A DNA stretch of 64,000 bases, taken from the IMG/VR virus record IMGVR_UViG_3300025012_000027, positions 1-64,000 of that record; one strand, given 5' to 3'. Positions 41,840 through 50,308 of this stretch are shown piece after piece. Positions within the stretch are counted from its first letter, which is position 1. Each line of letters opens with the position of its first letter. Origin of the DNA: a virus. The position numbers and the translations under genes were made by a program. The notes beneath the pieces are model-generated. The model ran no database searches and had not been told where the DNA came from. It saw only the letters and a list, made by a program, of their open reading frames with translations.

Positions 41840-43104
41840 TACATAACAAGCTAAGTCCGTCGAAGATTGTAGCGTCGCAGATACCACGATATCTTCGTGA
41901 AAACAATCCGCTGTTCGTTAAGTTCATGCAGTATTATTATGAATTCATCGAGCAATCGAAAATTCAAGATATAACTCAAGATGCACTAACATACAACGAT
42001 AACGACTCGGTTGAGTTAGAATTCCTGAACAACTTCTATGAAGAAATGAAGGGATTGCCTAGCACGATAACCGCAGATCCTCGGTTGGTTGCAAAGTTTA
42101 TCTATGACCTGTATAAGAGTAAGGGCACAGAAGCTGCTACAGCACTGCTATTCAAAATTTTATACGGCGAAGACATAACAGTTACATACCCCTCAGAAAA
42201 CATACTGAGAGCGTCTGTTGGGAATTGGGTCCGCGACACAATATTGACAGTTACGGTCGACAGTGGTAACGTCACTGATGGCGCAGATTCTATCAGATTG
42301 ACGTCTATATTTGGGTCGTCTTCATATAAGATAGACTCTATTGAACCGTTGCTCAATTCTACAGTATATAGAATACATACCAGATTACCTAGTGGATTCA
42401 ATGTATCAACTTCTGCCGTTGAGATTTATTCTGGCGATGTGCTAGATGCTTCAGGCTCACTTATCGACACCCCCGATACTATAACTATAACAACCGGTGG
42501 GTTAGATTGGAAAGTTGGGCAATTGATTATATTCCCATCAACGAGTAAAAGTACCATTGCTCAAATAAAGAAAGTATCTGCGGTCGGCTCTATACAGCAA
42601 TTGCGCATTGTACAGTATGGGTATGAAGACCTAACTACACCATATGTTGTATCTCCATACGACAATCAAATTGATACTGCGATTTTACCGCCACCGACCA
42701 TACCCGCGGGAACGTATAATGATTCAAAAGCAACGCTTCAATTGACGTTTGCAATACAATCATTATCGGATGGTCGGTTCAAATCGTTAGATGGTATGTT
42801 GTCCGTACCGACTATGAATTTGCAAGACAACTTCTTCTATCAAGTATATTCGTATGTGATCAAATCACAACATCAGATACCTGAGTTTGAAAACGCCTTG
42901 AAGATGATTCATCCGGCTGGGGTGAAATACTTCGCCGAATCACATAAAGAATCCAATATTGTTAATACCACATACGATGTATCGTTTTCAGCAGATTACA
43001 ATATATTGTTAACGTTGTATGACACATATGGCGAAGATGGATTATCCACGCTATTAGCGATTGCGCAATTCGCTAACGTAGATACGTTGGTTTTATCTCC
43101 GTAA
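41836..43104 (+). CDS. baseplate-associated virion protein
   Basis: 422 residues. The N-terminus (LSPSKIVASQIPRYLRENNP, LFVKFMQYYYEFIEQ, NDNDSVELEFLNNFYEEMKG, LYKSKGTEAATALLFKILYG) matches a conserved protein that follows gp25 and gp6 in T4-like cyanophages. The rest is beta-rich. Its place suggests a wedge component replacing or joining T4 gp7/gp53, but this is inference. Confidence 0.65.
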   Translation: MIHNKLSPSKIVASQIPRYLRENNPLFVKFMQYYYEFIEQSKIQDITQDALTYNDNDSVELEFLNNFYEEMKGLPSTITADPRLVAKFIYDLYKSKGTEAATALLFKILYGEDITVTYPSENILRASVGNWVRDTILTVTVDSGNVTDGADSIRLTSIFGSSSYKIDSIEPLLNSTVYRIHTRLPSGFNVSTSAVEIYSGDVLDASGSLIDTPDTITITTGGLDWKVGQLIIFPSTSKSTIAQIKKVSAVGSIQQLRIVQYGYEDLTTPYVVSPYDNQIDTAILPPPTIPAGTYNDSKATLQLTFAIQSLSDGRFKSLDGMLSVPTMNLQDNFFYQVYSYVIKSQHQIPEFENALKMIHPAGVKYFAESHKESNIVNTTYDVSFSADYNILLTLYDTYGEDGLSTLLAIAQFANVDTLVLSP

Positions 43105-43114
43105 TACGCATACG

Positions 43115-43121
43115 TTAAATA
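43115..43121 (+). promoter_or_regulatory. late promoter candidate
   Basis: TTAAATA followed by CTATAAATG, 29 bases before the fibre gene at 43151. Confidence 0.6.
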
Positions 43122-43150
43122 CTATAAATGAATAATACCCCGGAGCATAC

Positions 43151-43561
43151 ATGCCAGCTATTACTATAACCGATCTATTTAATGCAAAACTAGATGTAGA
43201 TCACATTGCCGATATAGCGGTTAGTGCATCCCCGACTAGCATAGACCGTCTTGGCAACACCAAGCAAACTATGTCTGGGTTATTGGCCGAGTTAAATGCG
43301 ACTGCTACGATGACAGCCGCTGCGACTAGTGCAGCCGAAGCACAATTGGCACTTGACGCATTCGACGATCGGTATCTAGGATCTAAGGCAAGTCCTCCTA
43401 CAGTGGACAACGACGGGGACCCTCTTATAGTAGGGGCTCTGTATTTCGACACTGAAATTGCGTCTATTCGCGTATGGTCAGGCGACGTGTGGGTCTCGGC
43501 TTCTACAACGGTACAGCCATTCGTAAAAACTTTTTCAGCATATCAATACGGAGGTCTATAA
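43151..43561 (+). CDS. phage tail-fibre attachment protein
   Basis: 136 residues. An N-terminal TITDLFNAKLDVDHIADIA segment and an Ala-rich helix are followed by DDRYLGSKASPPTVDNDGDP and VGALYFDTEIASIRVWSGDVW. That block is a common phage tail-fibre segment ('yLGakasdPtvDNdG-~l--GalYfdt----mrvydG-~W'). It probably joins the second fibre set to the tail. Confidence 0.7.
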   Translation: MPAITITDLFNAKLDVDHIADIAVSASPTSIDRLGNTKQTMSGLLAELNATATMTAAATSAAEAQLALDAFDDRYLGSKASPPTVDNDGDPLIVGALYFDTEIASIRVWSGDVWVSASTTVQPFVKTFSAYQYGGL

Positions 43562-43978
43562 ATGGCTCAAAACACGTCACCTATTTTCCCGCTTATTCCT
43601 AGAGTGTCTTGGAATACCACTGCTATTACTACGGCGGTCACTGCCAAAGATGGCACAGGAACAGTTAGTAGTATCTTTACAGCAGATTCGGTTGATGGTT
43701 CGCGAGTCGATTACTTGAAAGTACGCGCCTTGGGGACCAATGTTGCTACGGTAATGCGAGTGTTCATAAACAATGGTCAGGTTAATAGTACGCCGGCTAA
43801 TAATGTTTTGTTCATGGAGAGAACTATTCCAGCAACTACGATTTCAGAGACCTCAGAACTAGCAGATAATTTCATCCCGTTGAATATTTCGTTACCAGCT
43901 GGTTACCAGATTAATGTAACTATCGGCACCTCCGTTGCTGCTGGGTTAATGGTTACTGCTATCGGAGGAGATTACTAA
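43562..43978 (+). CDS. tail-fibre-region structural protein
   Basis: 138 residues, an all-beta protein (TSPIFPLIPRVSWNTTAITT, RVFINNGQ, FIPLNISLPAGYQINVTIGT). Similar small proteins occur between fibre genes of many phages and are probable virion components. It starts directly after the previous stop and overlaps the next start (TAATG). Confidence 0.6.
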   Translation: MAQNTSPIFPLIPRVSWNTTAITTAVTAKDGTGTVSSIFTADSVDGSRVDYLKVRALGTNVATVMRVFINNGQVNSTPANNVLFMERTIPATTISETSELADNFIPLNISLPAGYQINVTIGTSVAAGLMVTAIGGDY

Positions 43979-45072
43979 TGTTCCCTAGTAGCCCGCGAGT
44001 TCGGGATAATGTAAAGGTCATTCGCCTTGGAACGGTTAGCCATATATCGCTGGCAGAAGACGATCCAGATACGATCATACTTGAAGTGTTTAACACATCG
44101 TTCGATGGATCTAAGATTGTTTTGCCATTAACGGCTACTATTGGGAAGGTGTTTAAGTTTGCATTAGTCACGGATAAGATATCTAATCCGACGATGTCAA
44201 CATCCTATGTTGACATCGTCGTTCCACAATCCAGTGGCGCAGTGAATGTTGATTGGCGTATGTTTTCTGGGCAAAGACCAGAATTTGTATATTGTTCTTC
44301 TGGGTGGCATTCGTCAGCCGGTGGCGCTCTAACTAATATTGGATCGAATAACACCACAGATATTTCCATCGGGGATAATGCTAATGGAAGCTATGGTGGG
44401 GTATCGATAGGCAGGGGTTCATCTGGTCATACAAACGGATCATCTTTTGGACAAGGTGCCGTTGGTCATACAAACGGATCATCTTTTGGACAAGGTGCCG
44501 TTGGTCATACAAACGGATCATCTTTTGGACAAGGTGCAGTTGGTCATACAAACGGAACTGCGATTGGATACCGTTCAAATACAAATGATCAGGACAAAGC
44601 TGTTGCATTAGGATATTATTCTACAGCATATCGTTATCGAGAACTTGTTAAGTCGGCAGACGGCGAAGCCACTTCTCTACAATCGTGGAGCATGGTGAAT
44701 TGGTATACAGACACCACCAACGCGACCGCAACTGAAGCATTGTTAGGGGGAACTGCTGGGAAATATTGTGTCTTGCTAAATAACTCTGCGGTTCAATTTA
44801 ATATACAGATCATAGCAGGGGTAACCGGTGGAGGAAATACATCTAGCTGGACAATTTCTGGGGCGATAAAGAGAGGCTCGACCGCGGCATATACCTCGTT
44901 GGTAGGGGTGCCAGTAGTAATGATGACGGGTCAAGACGCAGGTGCATCTTCGTGGAATGTCTCTGTCTCAGCAGACATTGTCAATGGTTCGTTAAAACTT
45001 ACTGTAACAGGTGCAGCAGGAACAACAATACGCTGGAATGCTACTGCGACACTTTCTGAAATGAGATTCTAA
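43978..45072 (+). CDS. tail-fibre protein with YadA-like head repeats
   Basis: 364 residues. It reads SIGDNANGSYGGVSIGRGSS and then about three and a half perfect 13-residue units of the type VGHTNGSSFGQGA, ending in TAIGYRSNTNDQDKAVALGY. That is the left-handed parallel beta-roll pattern of trimeric autotransporter (YadA-like) heads, so the protein is probably a trimeric fibre. The C-terminal part is a beta-sandwich-like domain (SGAIKRGSTAAYTSL, ATLSEMRF). Confidence 0.7.
   Translation: MFPSSPRVRDNVKVIRLGTVSHISLAEDDPDTIILEVFNTSFDGSKIVLPLTATIGKVFKFALVTDKISNPTMSTSYVDIVVPQSSGAVNVDWRMFSGQRPEFVYCSSGWHSSAGGALTNIGSNNTTDISIGDNANGSYGGVSIGRGSSGHTNGSSFGQGAVGHTNGSSFGQGAVGHTNGSSFGQGAVGHTNGTAIGYRSNTNDQDKAVALGYYSTAYRYRELVKSADGEATSLQSWSMVNWYTDTTNATATEALLGGTAGKYCVLLNNSAVQFNIQIIAGVTGGGNTSSWTISGAIKRGSTAAYTSLVGVPVVMMTGQDAGASSWNVSVSADIVNGSLKLTVTGAAGTTIRWNATATLSEMRF
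44422..44562 (+). repeat. 39-base tandem repeat inside the fibre gene
   Basis: Three full units starting at 44422, 44461 and 44500, plus a fourth partial unit from 44539. Units two and three are almost identical in DNA. The unit is 13 codons, so gain or loss of units keeps the frame and would lengthen or shorten the fibre. Confidence 0.85.
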
Positions 45073-45073
45073 A

Positions 45074-45886
45074 ATGGCAATTAAAATAGATACAGCTACG
45101 CGGACCATTTCGTTCACCGATGGAACTGGCACTTTTACCGGGGAGGCGTCCAGTGCTGGGTTGGTGACCAACGGGGTTTATCTCACATCTGTTCAAACGC
45201 TGACTAATAAAACCCTCAACCTAAGCAACAATATCTTGACGGGTACGTTGGCCCAGTTCAACGCTGCACTAAGCGACGCAGACTTTGCTACGGGCGGTGG
45301 CACGGCCACGGGCACAAACACGGGGGATCAGACCAACATCAGTGGTAATGCGGGCACTGTGACTAATGGGGTATATACCACAGGGGATCAGACGATTGGC
45401 GGGGCTAAGACCTTCTCAAGCCGCATGTTTGTTGTGAGTGGTGCAGCCGCCACTCCGGGCATCACTTTTGATGCTGACACCGGCAAGGATACCGGATTCT
45501 ATTGGGGTGGTGATGGGGTCATCGGCTTCACATCAAACGCAGTTCACGCAGGACAAATTGTAGCAGGCGGCAACCTGACCATGGTTGGCAACGTCACAGC
45601 GTACTCCGACGAGCGCCTGAAGACCAACTGGCAAGGATTGCCACTTGATTTCGTTGAGCGTCTTGCACAGATCAAGTCCGGTACCTTTGATCGCCTCGAT
45701 GTTGAGATGACTCAGGTCGGTGTCTCTGCGCAGTCGCTGCAAACCCTGATGCCCGAAGCGGTGCTGACAGACACTGACGGGATGCTGTCAGTATCTTATG
45801 GAAATGCCGCATTAGCAGCTTGCGTAGAACTAGCTAAACAGGTTGTTGAACTCAAGCAGCGCCTTGCTGCACTTGAGGCTAACTAA
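45074..45886 (+). CDS. tail-fibre/spike protein with C-terminal S74 chaperone domain
   Basis: 270 residues. A fibre part (LTNKTLNLSNNILTGTLAQF, TGTNTGDQTNISGNAGTV, TIGGAKTFSSRMFV) is followed by YSDERLKTNWQ near residue 178, the start of a Peptidase S74 intramolecular chaperone. That domain cuts itself off after trimer folding; the SD-RLK motif is present. It ends with a coiled coil (LAKQVVELKQRLAALEAN). From about 45240 the DNA is visibly more GC-rich than the genes before it, suggesting a domain acquired from another phage. Confidence 0.8.
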   Translation: MAIKIDTATRTISFTDGTGTFTGEASSAGLVTNGVYLTSVQTLTNKTLNLSNNILTGTLAQFNAALSDADFATGGGTATGTNTGDQTNISGNAGTVTNGVYTTGDQTIGGAKTFSSRMFVVSGAAATPGITFDADTGKDTGFYWGGDGVIGFTSNAVHAGQIVAGGNLTMVGNVTAYSDERLKTNWQGLPLDFVERLAQIKSGTFDRLDVEMTQVGVSAQSLQTLMPEAVLTDTDGMLSVSYGNAALAACVELAKQVVELKQRLAALEAN

Positions 45887-45917
45887 TATACTTCAAAATC
45901 AGTAAACGCTGCCTGAT

Positions 45918-46280
45918 CTATAGTTTATAGGAATTAGAAACCCGATCTTCCCAATCGGGGTCTAGGTTTCTAACTCCGGCGACCCAAGTTTCCATATAGA
46001 ACCGTTCTAGTTCGACATCAGCTACACTATCTTTGAAGTTAGGATAGTCAATCTTATCAATCGTGGCCATCATGCATTTCTGCAATTCTTCTTTGGATAC
46101 GGTGCAGCGAAAATGATAGTCGCTACGCGGAGTAGACACGATTGCTGGCGGCACACCGACCACGAGTGGTTTAATGAAGTTAATTACGTCAGTCAATCGA
46201 CGACCGCGAACCAGATACTGATCGGGATTTCGCGTATCCTCGACAATACTAACAAAACTATCGTTAAGACAAATCCACAT
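45918..46280 (-). CDS. conserved small phage protein
   Basis: 120 residues. It starts MWICLNDSFVSIVEDTRNPD and continues LVRGRRLTDVINFI, a pattern found in many small phage and prophage proteins. A later part, DYHFRCTVSKEEL, also fits. Function unknown. It is the last gene of the minus-strand early block and shares its start with the end of the upstream gene. Confidence 0.65.
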   Translation of the reverse strand: MWICLNDSFVSIVEDTRNPDQYLVRGRRLTDVINFIKPLVVGVPPAIVSTPRSDYHFRCTVSKEELQKCMMATIDKIDYPNFKDSVADVELERFYMETWVAGVRNLDPDWEDRVSNSYKL

Positions 46281-46759
46281 TAAAGAATTTCCAGCGATGT
46301 GATGTTGTCAACGGAAATCGTCATAAACTTAACCGCTTCCTCGACGCCTTGATTGTTTGTCGAGGATGGTTTCTTTTTAGGCATCCATGGGTCGATCGTT
46401 GATTCTTCAATTGGCTCAGATTCAAACATGAACGACTTGCCTTGCGATTCTTTCAAGATGCAGCTAATGTACAGCTTGCCATTGTTGTCTACGACACCAT
46501 TCCCGAGATTCGTTCCCCAAGCACGAGCGCCGGCCTCGAAGGTCTTTTCTTTACCTTCAGTTTCGCGTTGATCGTTCACCGCCTTTTCATATTGTGGAGC
46601 GAGTTCGACAATCATTTTAGCAAGCTTTCGAGTGCCGATATACGGATTCTCGATCGTTTTGGTCTCGACGTCTTTCTTATTGAGTTTTACCTCGGTGTTT
46701 GTAGTGATAATAGCCAAGGTTGGCTTGGTCAATGCTTTTACTGTTTCAACGTAGTCCAT
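46280..46759 (-). CDS. conserved phage protein of unknown function
   Basis: 159 residues with IENPYIGTRKLAKMIVELAP, RAWGTNLGNGVVDNNGKLYI and a C-terminal KFMTISVDNITSLEIL. It looks like a small beta domain after a helical N-terminus, with no catalytic motif. It follows an extended -10 promoter at 46782 and is coupled to the gene after it. Confidence 0.6.
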   Translation of the reverse strand: MDYVETVKALTKPTLAIITTNTEVKLNKKDVETKTIENPYIGTRKLAKMIVELAPQYEKAVNDQRETEGKEKTFEAGARAWGTNLGNGVVDNNGKLYISCILKESQGKSFMFESEPIEESTIDPWMPKKKPSSTNNQGVEEAVKFMTISVDNITSLEIL

Positions 46760-46781
46760 GATGTAGTTCCTTTAAAAATGT

Positions 46782-46787
46782 ATTATA
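46782..46787 (-). promoter_or_regulatory. early promoter, extended -10
   Basis: On the minus strand it reads TGTGTTATAAT, with TATAAT at these positions, just upstream of the gene starting at 46759. There is no good -35 box. Confidence 0.6.
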
Positions 46788-46793
46788 ACACAC

Positions 46794-47276
46794 TCAAACT
46801 CGATTTGCGTATTTTGCTTGCAGTCGAGTGAGTTCTCGCAATTCTCTCTTCTCAGTCTCGGCTTTTTTGAGTGCTGCATGAGCGAGCCGCTTGTCTTCCT
46901 CGTATTTGCGAGCAGCTTCTAGTGCGAGTCGTTCAGCTTCCTTTTTATCAGCTCGCAACTGTCGCAATTTTTCATGAGCAATCTCAAGGATATGGCCGCG
47001 TAGAGTTTTAATCTCTTCCCACCTCTCAACGGCAATGTCTGAATGCCCGTCAAATTCATTCAATCCATCAATCAAAATCGTGTGTTGGAAAGAATGATAC
47101 TCGTCCGGTGTTGTTAAGCACTCTTCAGCAAACAGCATACGAGCCAGCTCGGTAGCAATATCATTGCTGGTAAAGAACACTTCAATATAATACTCAGATT
47201 CGGTTGAGCTCTCACGTTCTTGGTGATACCAGATCTCACGTTCTGGCCTGTATGAAATGAGTGTGTATGTAGTCAT
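46794..47276 (-). CDS. early phage protein with C-terminal coiled coil
   Basis: 160 residues from the ATG at 47276 (GGAG upstream). The first 60 residues (TLISYRPEREIWYHQERESS, EYYIEVFFTSNDIATELARM) are an alpha/beta part. The last 90 are a long charged helix (LRQLRADKKEAERLALEAAR, KYEEDKRLAHAALKKAETEK). No family recognised. It follows the zinc-finger mini-gene by two bases. Confidence 0.65.
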   Translation of the reverse strand: MTTYTLISYRPEREIWYHQERESSTESEYYIEVFFTSNDIATELARMLFAEECLTTPDEYHSFQHTILIDGLNEFDGHSDIAVERWEEIKTLRGHILEIAHEKLRQLRADKKEAERLALEAARKYEEDKRLAHAALKKAETEKRELRELTRLQAKYANRV

Positions 47277-47278
47277 AA

Positions 47279-47434
47279 TTAACTCCGTTGTTGTTTGCCG
47301 GTTCCACCACATGCCGAGCATTTCGGACTATTTTTAATATCGTAATAACCAGACCCACCGCACGCAGTACACGGACGTTCTTTAATCGATTTAGATTCTC
47401 TCAAAGATTTACGAATTAGTTTGTTGTGCTTCAT
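47279..47434 (-). CDS. 51-residue DnaJ-type zinc-finger protein
   Basis: Starts at 47434 directly after an extended -10 promoter and ends at the TAA at 47279-47281. Its second half has two CxxCGG-G knuckles, CTACGGSGYY (C22, C25) and CSACGGTG (C39, C42), the DnaJ/zinc-ribbon type that binds one zinc ion. The N-terminal half is basic (KHNKLIRKSLRESKSIKER). It could bind nucleic acid or a partner protein. Short, but codon use and context support it. Confidence 0.7.
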   Translation of the reverse strand: MKHNKLIRKSLRESKSIKERPCTACGGSGYYDIKNSPKCSACGGTGKQQRS

Positions 47435-47440
47435 ATTGAC

Positions 47441-47446
47441 ATTATA
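47441..47446 (-). promoter_or_regulatory. early promoter, extended -10
   Basis: Minus strand TGTGTTATAAT, seven bases upstream of the ATG at 47434. No recognisable -35 box. Because the spacing is short, the transcript would be nearly leaderless, or the site may be used differently. Confidence 0.5.
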
Positions 47447-47461
47447 ACACAGATTCGGTGA

Positions 47462-47797
47462 TCAAGAATAGTCTAGTGTCAAGAAGTCAGTCTCTTCCGG
47501 CATAACTTCAATAGTTACTGTGTCAGCCCCCTCCTCGATCATTTGTTGTAGCACAGACCACGCATACGATGATGATCCATACATACCATCAACACAATCA
47601 TATACGGATCCACTATGTCCAGTGAAGATGTATACTCCGTCAACTATTTCACATGACGTTATCCCGGAATTCAGCTTCCAAGAATCGCTGCCAGCAAACC
47701 CACCATACCAAGATCCAAACACTCGGTAATGTGTTCCTGCGTGGCTAGTTAGTTTAACAACCAACCACTTGTCTGGGTTATACGTCGTCATTATCAT
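47462..47797 (-). CDS. small phage protein of unknown function
   Basis: 111 residues (109 from the second ATG at 47791). It reads DKWLVVKLTSHAGTHYRVFG, SWYGGFAGSDSWKLNSGITS and YIFTGHSGSVYDC, and looks like a small beta domain rich in aromatic residues. Similar small proteins occur in many phages. It overlaps the previous gene by 20 bases. Confidence 0.65.
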   Translation of the reverse strand: MIMTTYNPDKWLVVKLTSHAGTHYRVFGSWYGGFAGSDSWKLNSGITSCEIVDGVYIFTGHSGSVYDCVDGMYGSSSYAWSVLQQMIEEGADTVTIEVMPEETDFLTLDYS

Positions 47798-48071
47798 TCC
47801 ATTCAGTGAAAAATGTTCGTTGTTTTAGATCGATGTCCCAGTCAGCGCAATAAGCATTATCGGCGTCGCACATTTGCATGGATTCGTCAAACTCAATCAC
47901 TCGATGAGATACAATCTGTTCGCCTAAGTATTCTTGACTAAACTCCTTTGCTTCATTCATAGTCACTGTATCTAGTGCGTAATAGTCTTTGCCTACAGGC
48001 ACCTCGACCATATATCGAGTCCTGAATGTATTGATGCATTCCACCAATACCAATTCTGTTTCATTCTGCAT
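47778..48071 (-). CDS. small phage protein of unknown function
   Basis: 97 residues: LVLVECINTFRTRYMVEVPV, YYALDTVTMNEAKEFSQEYL and a very acidic end (EWNDNDDV). It belongs to a type of small acidic early protein found in T4-like phages. No catalytic motif. Confidence 0.65.
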   Translation of the reverse strand: MQNETELVLVECINTFRTRYMVEVPVGKDYYALDTVTMNEAKEFSQEYLGEQIVSHRVIEFDESMQMCDADNAYCADWDIDLKQRTFFTEWNDNDDV

Positions 48072-48327
48072 AAAATTTCTCCAAATCTTCTTTCAATCTA
48101 TGATGGAATGTTTCTTCACCATCATCGCCAGAAACAAGCCAATCTATCCGTTGTAGATATATGGCGGCTGTTCGCAACAACACCAATCCTTTCTTAAACT
48201 CGATGATCGTATCATCCGAATATCGATAGTCTTTTTCTACAGTCTCATTAGCCTCAATCAATGCTGATAGCGATTCTGCTTCTTGATCGCAACGATATTG
48301 TACATAATCAAAGTGTCCGCCGCTCAT
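48061..48327 (-). CDS. conserved small phage protein (MSGGHF type)
   Basis: 88 residues beginning MSGGHFDYVQYRCDQEAESL, a start conserved in many small phage and prophage proteins. The rest is helical with an acidic surface. Function unknown. It is coupled by a four-base overlap to the eae-like gene upstream. Confidence 0.7.
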   Translation of the reverse strand: MSGGHFDYVQYRCDQEAESLSALIEANETVEKDYRYSDDTIIEFKKGLVLLRTAAIYLQRIDWLVSGDDGEETFHHRLKEDLEKFYAE

Positions 48328-49178
48328 TTCAGTGCCTCCTCGAGTAATTGGATAGCAGTATCTTCTAGCTCACCCGGCTCATGTGGTCCACACCATTTCA
48401 GGGCATCGAGCCCAAGCATCGCAGCAGTTTGCAATGCGTTGTAGCGGTTTCCAAGCTCATCAGGCGTCATATTGAGATGCCCAAACACCGCTGTATAGCT
48501 GCCCTTTTCGACAGCCGACCCCATTACTTGCCTGTAATGGCTAAATTTATCTCTAGCCATTTTTCGTGCAGTCTCTTCTATAATACGTTCTTCTGGATGC
48601 TCAGGTTGATGGGTATATAGTCGATGATTGATCCCGGGTGCCCCGCCATGTCCGTTTTTGCACACCATCCCAGAGGGCGTCCAGCGTTGCCAGTCACCAC
48701 ACACCGAGCAGGTGCATCCAATGGCATTAGCTGGCTGTGCCGGTGCTGCAGATAGCATAGCATTGTAGATTAGATCAAATGGCACCGACTTCACGTACCC
48801 AGCGTCTGACCACACCTTTTGCGCAGCAGCATACATTTCTTTGGTAGGCTGCGCTGTTGATGGTGCACTACAGAAAACACACTCACACAAATCATCACCA
48901 TCAGAAAGGGTACGCACAAACTCGATGGATTTCAAATCTCCAACTACCCCTGCTGTTACTGCTGCTTTGTAATACTCTTTTGCACGGTCTACTTCAACCC
49001 GCTTATCTACTTCAATCCAGTCGGGAGGCTCAATCCGTTCAGCCTGCTCGATGGCTTGGTGCAGGGCTGTGATAGCTGCTTCACCTTTTCTGATGGCACC
49101 ATCTCTGTCTAATGGGTACTTGTGTTGCACATTGCATTCCAGCGCCTCAAGCGCCTGTTTCATTGCGGTGATGATCAT
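48324..49178 (-). CDS. eae-like modular accessory protein
   Basis: 284 residues built from short modules found in accessory genes of temperate and lytic phages. A helical start contains ALHQAIEQAERIEPPDW; then come CVFCSAPS, a QPTKEMYAAAQKVWSDAGYV block, CTCSVCGDWQRWTPSGMVC (four cysteines, possible zinc knuckle) and GHGGAPGINHRLYTH. It shares DNA with the gene at 49805. Function unknown. Confidence 0.55.
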   Translation of the reverse strand: MIITAMKQALEALECNVQHKYPLDRDGAIRKGEAAITALHQAIEQAERIEPPDWIEVDKRVEVDRAKEYYKAAVTAGVVGDLKSIEFVRTLSDGDDLCECVFCSAPSTAQPTKEMYAAAQKVWSDAGYVKSVPFDLIYNAMLSAAPAQPANAIGCTCSVCGDWQRWTPSGMVCKNGHGGAPGINHRLYTHQPEHPEERIIEETARKMARDKFSHYRQVMGSAVEKGSYTAVFGHLNMTPDELGNRYNALQTAAMLGLDALKWCGPHEPGELEDTAIQLLEEALK

Positions 49179-49492
49179 TTCATTTCTCCCAAGAGAACGT
49201 ATTTACTGATATCCTGTTCGCCGGTTTCAATATGCTCAAGGTTGCCGTTTCGTCCGGTCTTAAACATTCCCATTGGCAAGTACCGCCTCGGGAACTCCCC
49301 GTGCCACTCACCCAGGTTTGTCGGTGTTCCGTCGACGTAATGTGTTGGGGCATCAGCACTGCACAATTTCTTCCCCCTGCGGTCCTCAAAGCCATTCCAA
49401 TCAAAGAAGCGTTCTGCGTAGCCGTCGCAACCTTGAAACGCGAGGGCGGTGTTTTCGCAACACCCACACACCTGACACTGAAATAAGCTCAT
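49175..49492 (-). CDS. small cysteine-containing phage protein
   Basis: 105 residues. It begins MSLFQCQVCGCCENTALAFQ and has KKLCSADAP and LGEWHGEFPRRYLPMG, a pattern known in small accessory phage proteins. The paired cysteines suggest a zinc knuckle, but the second pair is incomplete here (CSAD rather than CSAC). Coupled to both neighbours by four-base or shorter overlaps. Confidence 0.65.
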   Translation of the reverse strand: MSLFQCQVCGCCENTALAFQGCDGYAERFFDWNGFEDRRGKKLCSADAPTHYVDGTPTNLGEWHGEFPRRYLPMGMFKTGRNGNLEHIETGEQDISKYVLLGEMK

Positions 49493-49587
49493 TAAGACCT
49501 CCAGTCAATATATCCAAGCAACGTGCCCGCAAGCAGTATGCAAACAATTACTAATCCTGCAATTCCAAACATATCAGCGAGGTTCAT
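49492..49587 (-). CDS. 31-residue single-span membrane peptide
   Basis: Starts at 49587 and stops at 49492-49494, with overlaps at both ends (ATGA with the upstream stop, TAATG with the next start). The sequence is one membrane helix (FGIAGLVIVCILLAGTLLG) with short ends. The precise coupling makes it likely to be expressed. It could alter the host membrane early in infection; this is inference. Confidence 0.6.
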   Translation of the reverse strand: MNLADMFGIAGLVIVCILLAGTLLGYIDWRS

Positions 49588-49808
49588 TTCATTTCTCCTG
49601 TCGTATGGGAGCTTTGCTTCGTAACATTGCAAACGATTATCCAGTCTATATCGGGTGCGTTGGTTTTTGCTAGTTCAAGCTGTATTAGAGCATCGTACAA
49701 ATCATCGCAGTCTTTACCGAACGACTCGTGGCCCATGCCACCTTCTTCATTCCAAAATGCCTGGACACTAAATGTAACGATGTGTGAAACCGTTATACGT
49801 ATTTTCAT
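49584..49808 (-). CDS. small phage protein of unknown function
   Basis: 74 residues (MKIRITVSHIVTFSVQAFWN, GHESFGKDCDDLYDALIQLE, DIDWIIVCNVTKQ). A compact alpha/beta domain without recognised family. Four-base overlaps link it to its neighbours. Confidence 0.6.
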   Translation of the reverse strand: MKIRITVSHIVTFSVQAFWNEEGGMGHESFGKDCDDLYDALIQLELAKTNAPDIDWIIVCNVTKQSSHTTGEMK

Positions 49809-50308
49809 TTCGTTTCTCCTTTGATGCCGTGGGCGGCTTCTGCGGCTTTTACGCCAAGGTTGAATGCAGTAAGGTGATGATGTGCCCCGATAGCGTCCAT
49901 CCGAAAGTCACGGTTGTTTTCGGCAAGCTCTATCAGTGGAAGGTCTTTTGGGTACAGTTTTCCAAACTCTGATTTGATCTTCTCATCTGTCAGTGGCTGC
50001 TGCGCCTGTGCTGTTGGTGGGTGGGTGTAAAGCGGTGTTTCTTCCCAGCAGGCAGGGTCAAGATAGTTCCCTGTTTTTCGCTTGTCTGAAATCTCTTGGA
50101 AGAATCCTCCCGGTGTCCCGGCTTCATATAGCCACCGCACAGGTTCTACCTTCTCAGCCTGCTCGATGGCTTGGCGCAGTTCACGGATTTCGTCCAGCAT
50201 ACAGAGTACAGTCGGGGATGTTTTACATGGCCCTACACCGAACGCCAGTTCGTTTCCTGTGTACTCCATGTCACGTATCCGCTCTCGCCATGTCTTGCAT
50301 TGCTTCAT
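49805..50308 (-). CDS. eae-like modular accessory protein
   Basis: 167 residues from the ATG at 50308 that overlaps the upstream stop (ATGA). It contains ELRQAIEQAEKVEPVRWLYE, LYTHPPTAQAQQPLTDEKIK and GVKAAEAAHGI, the same modules as the gene at 48324 and typical eae-like phage accessory proteins. Function unknown. Higher GC than the replication genes to its right. Confidence 0.6.
   Translation of the reverse strand: MKQCKTWRERIRDMEYTGNELAFGVGPCKTSPTVLCMLDEIRELRQAIEQAEKVEPVRWLYEAGTPGGFFQEISDKRKTGNYLDPACWEETPLYTHPPTAQAQQPLTDEKIKSEFGKLYPKDLPLIELAENNRDFRMDAIGAHHHLTAFNLGVKAAEAAHGIKGETK

Noticed and set aside
46442-46831. Plus-strand open frames opposite the minus-strand early genes at 46-53 kb
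   Set aside because: They overlap real genes that have promoters, tight stop/start overlaps and recognisable family motifs on the minus strand.
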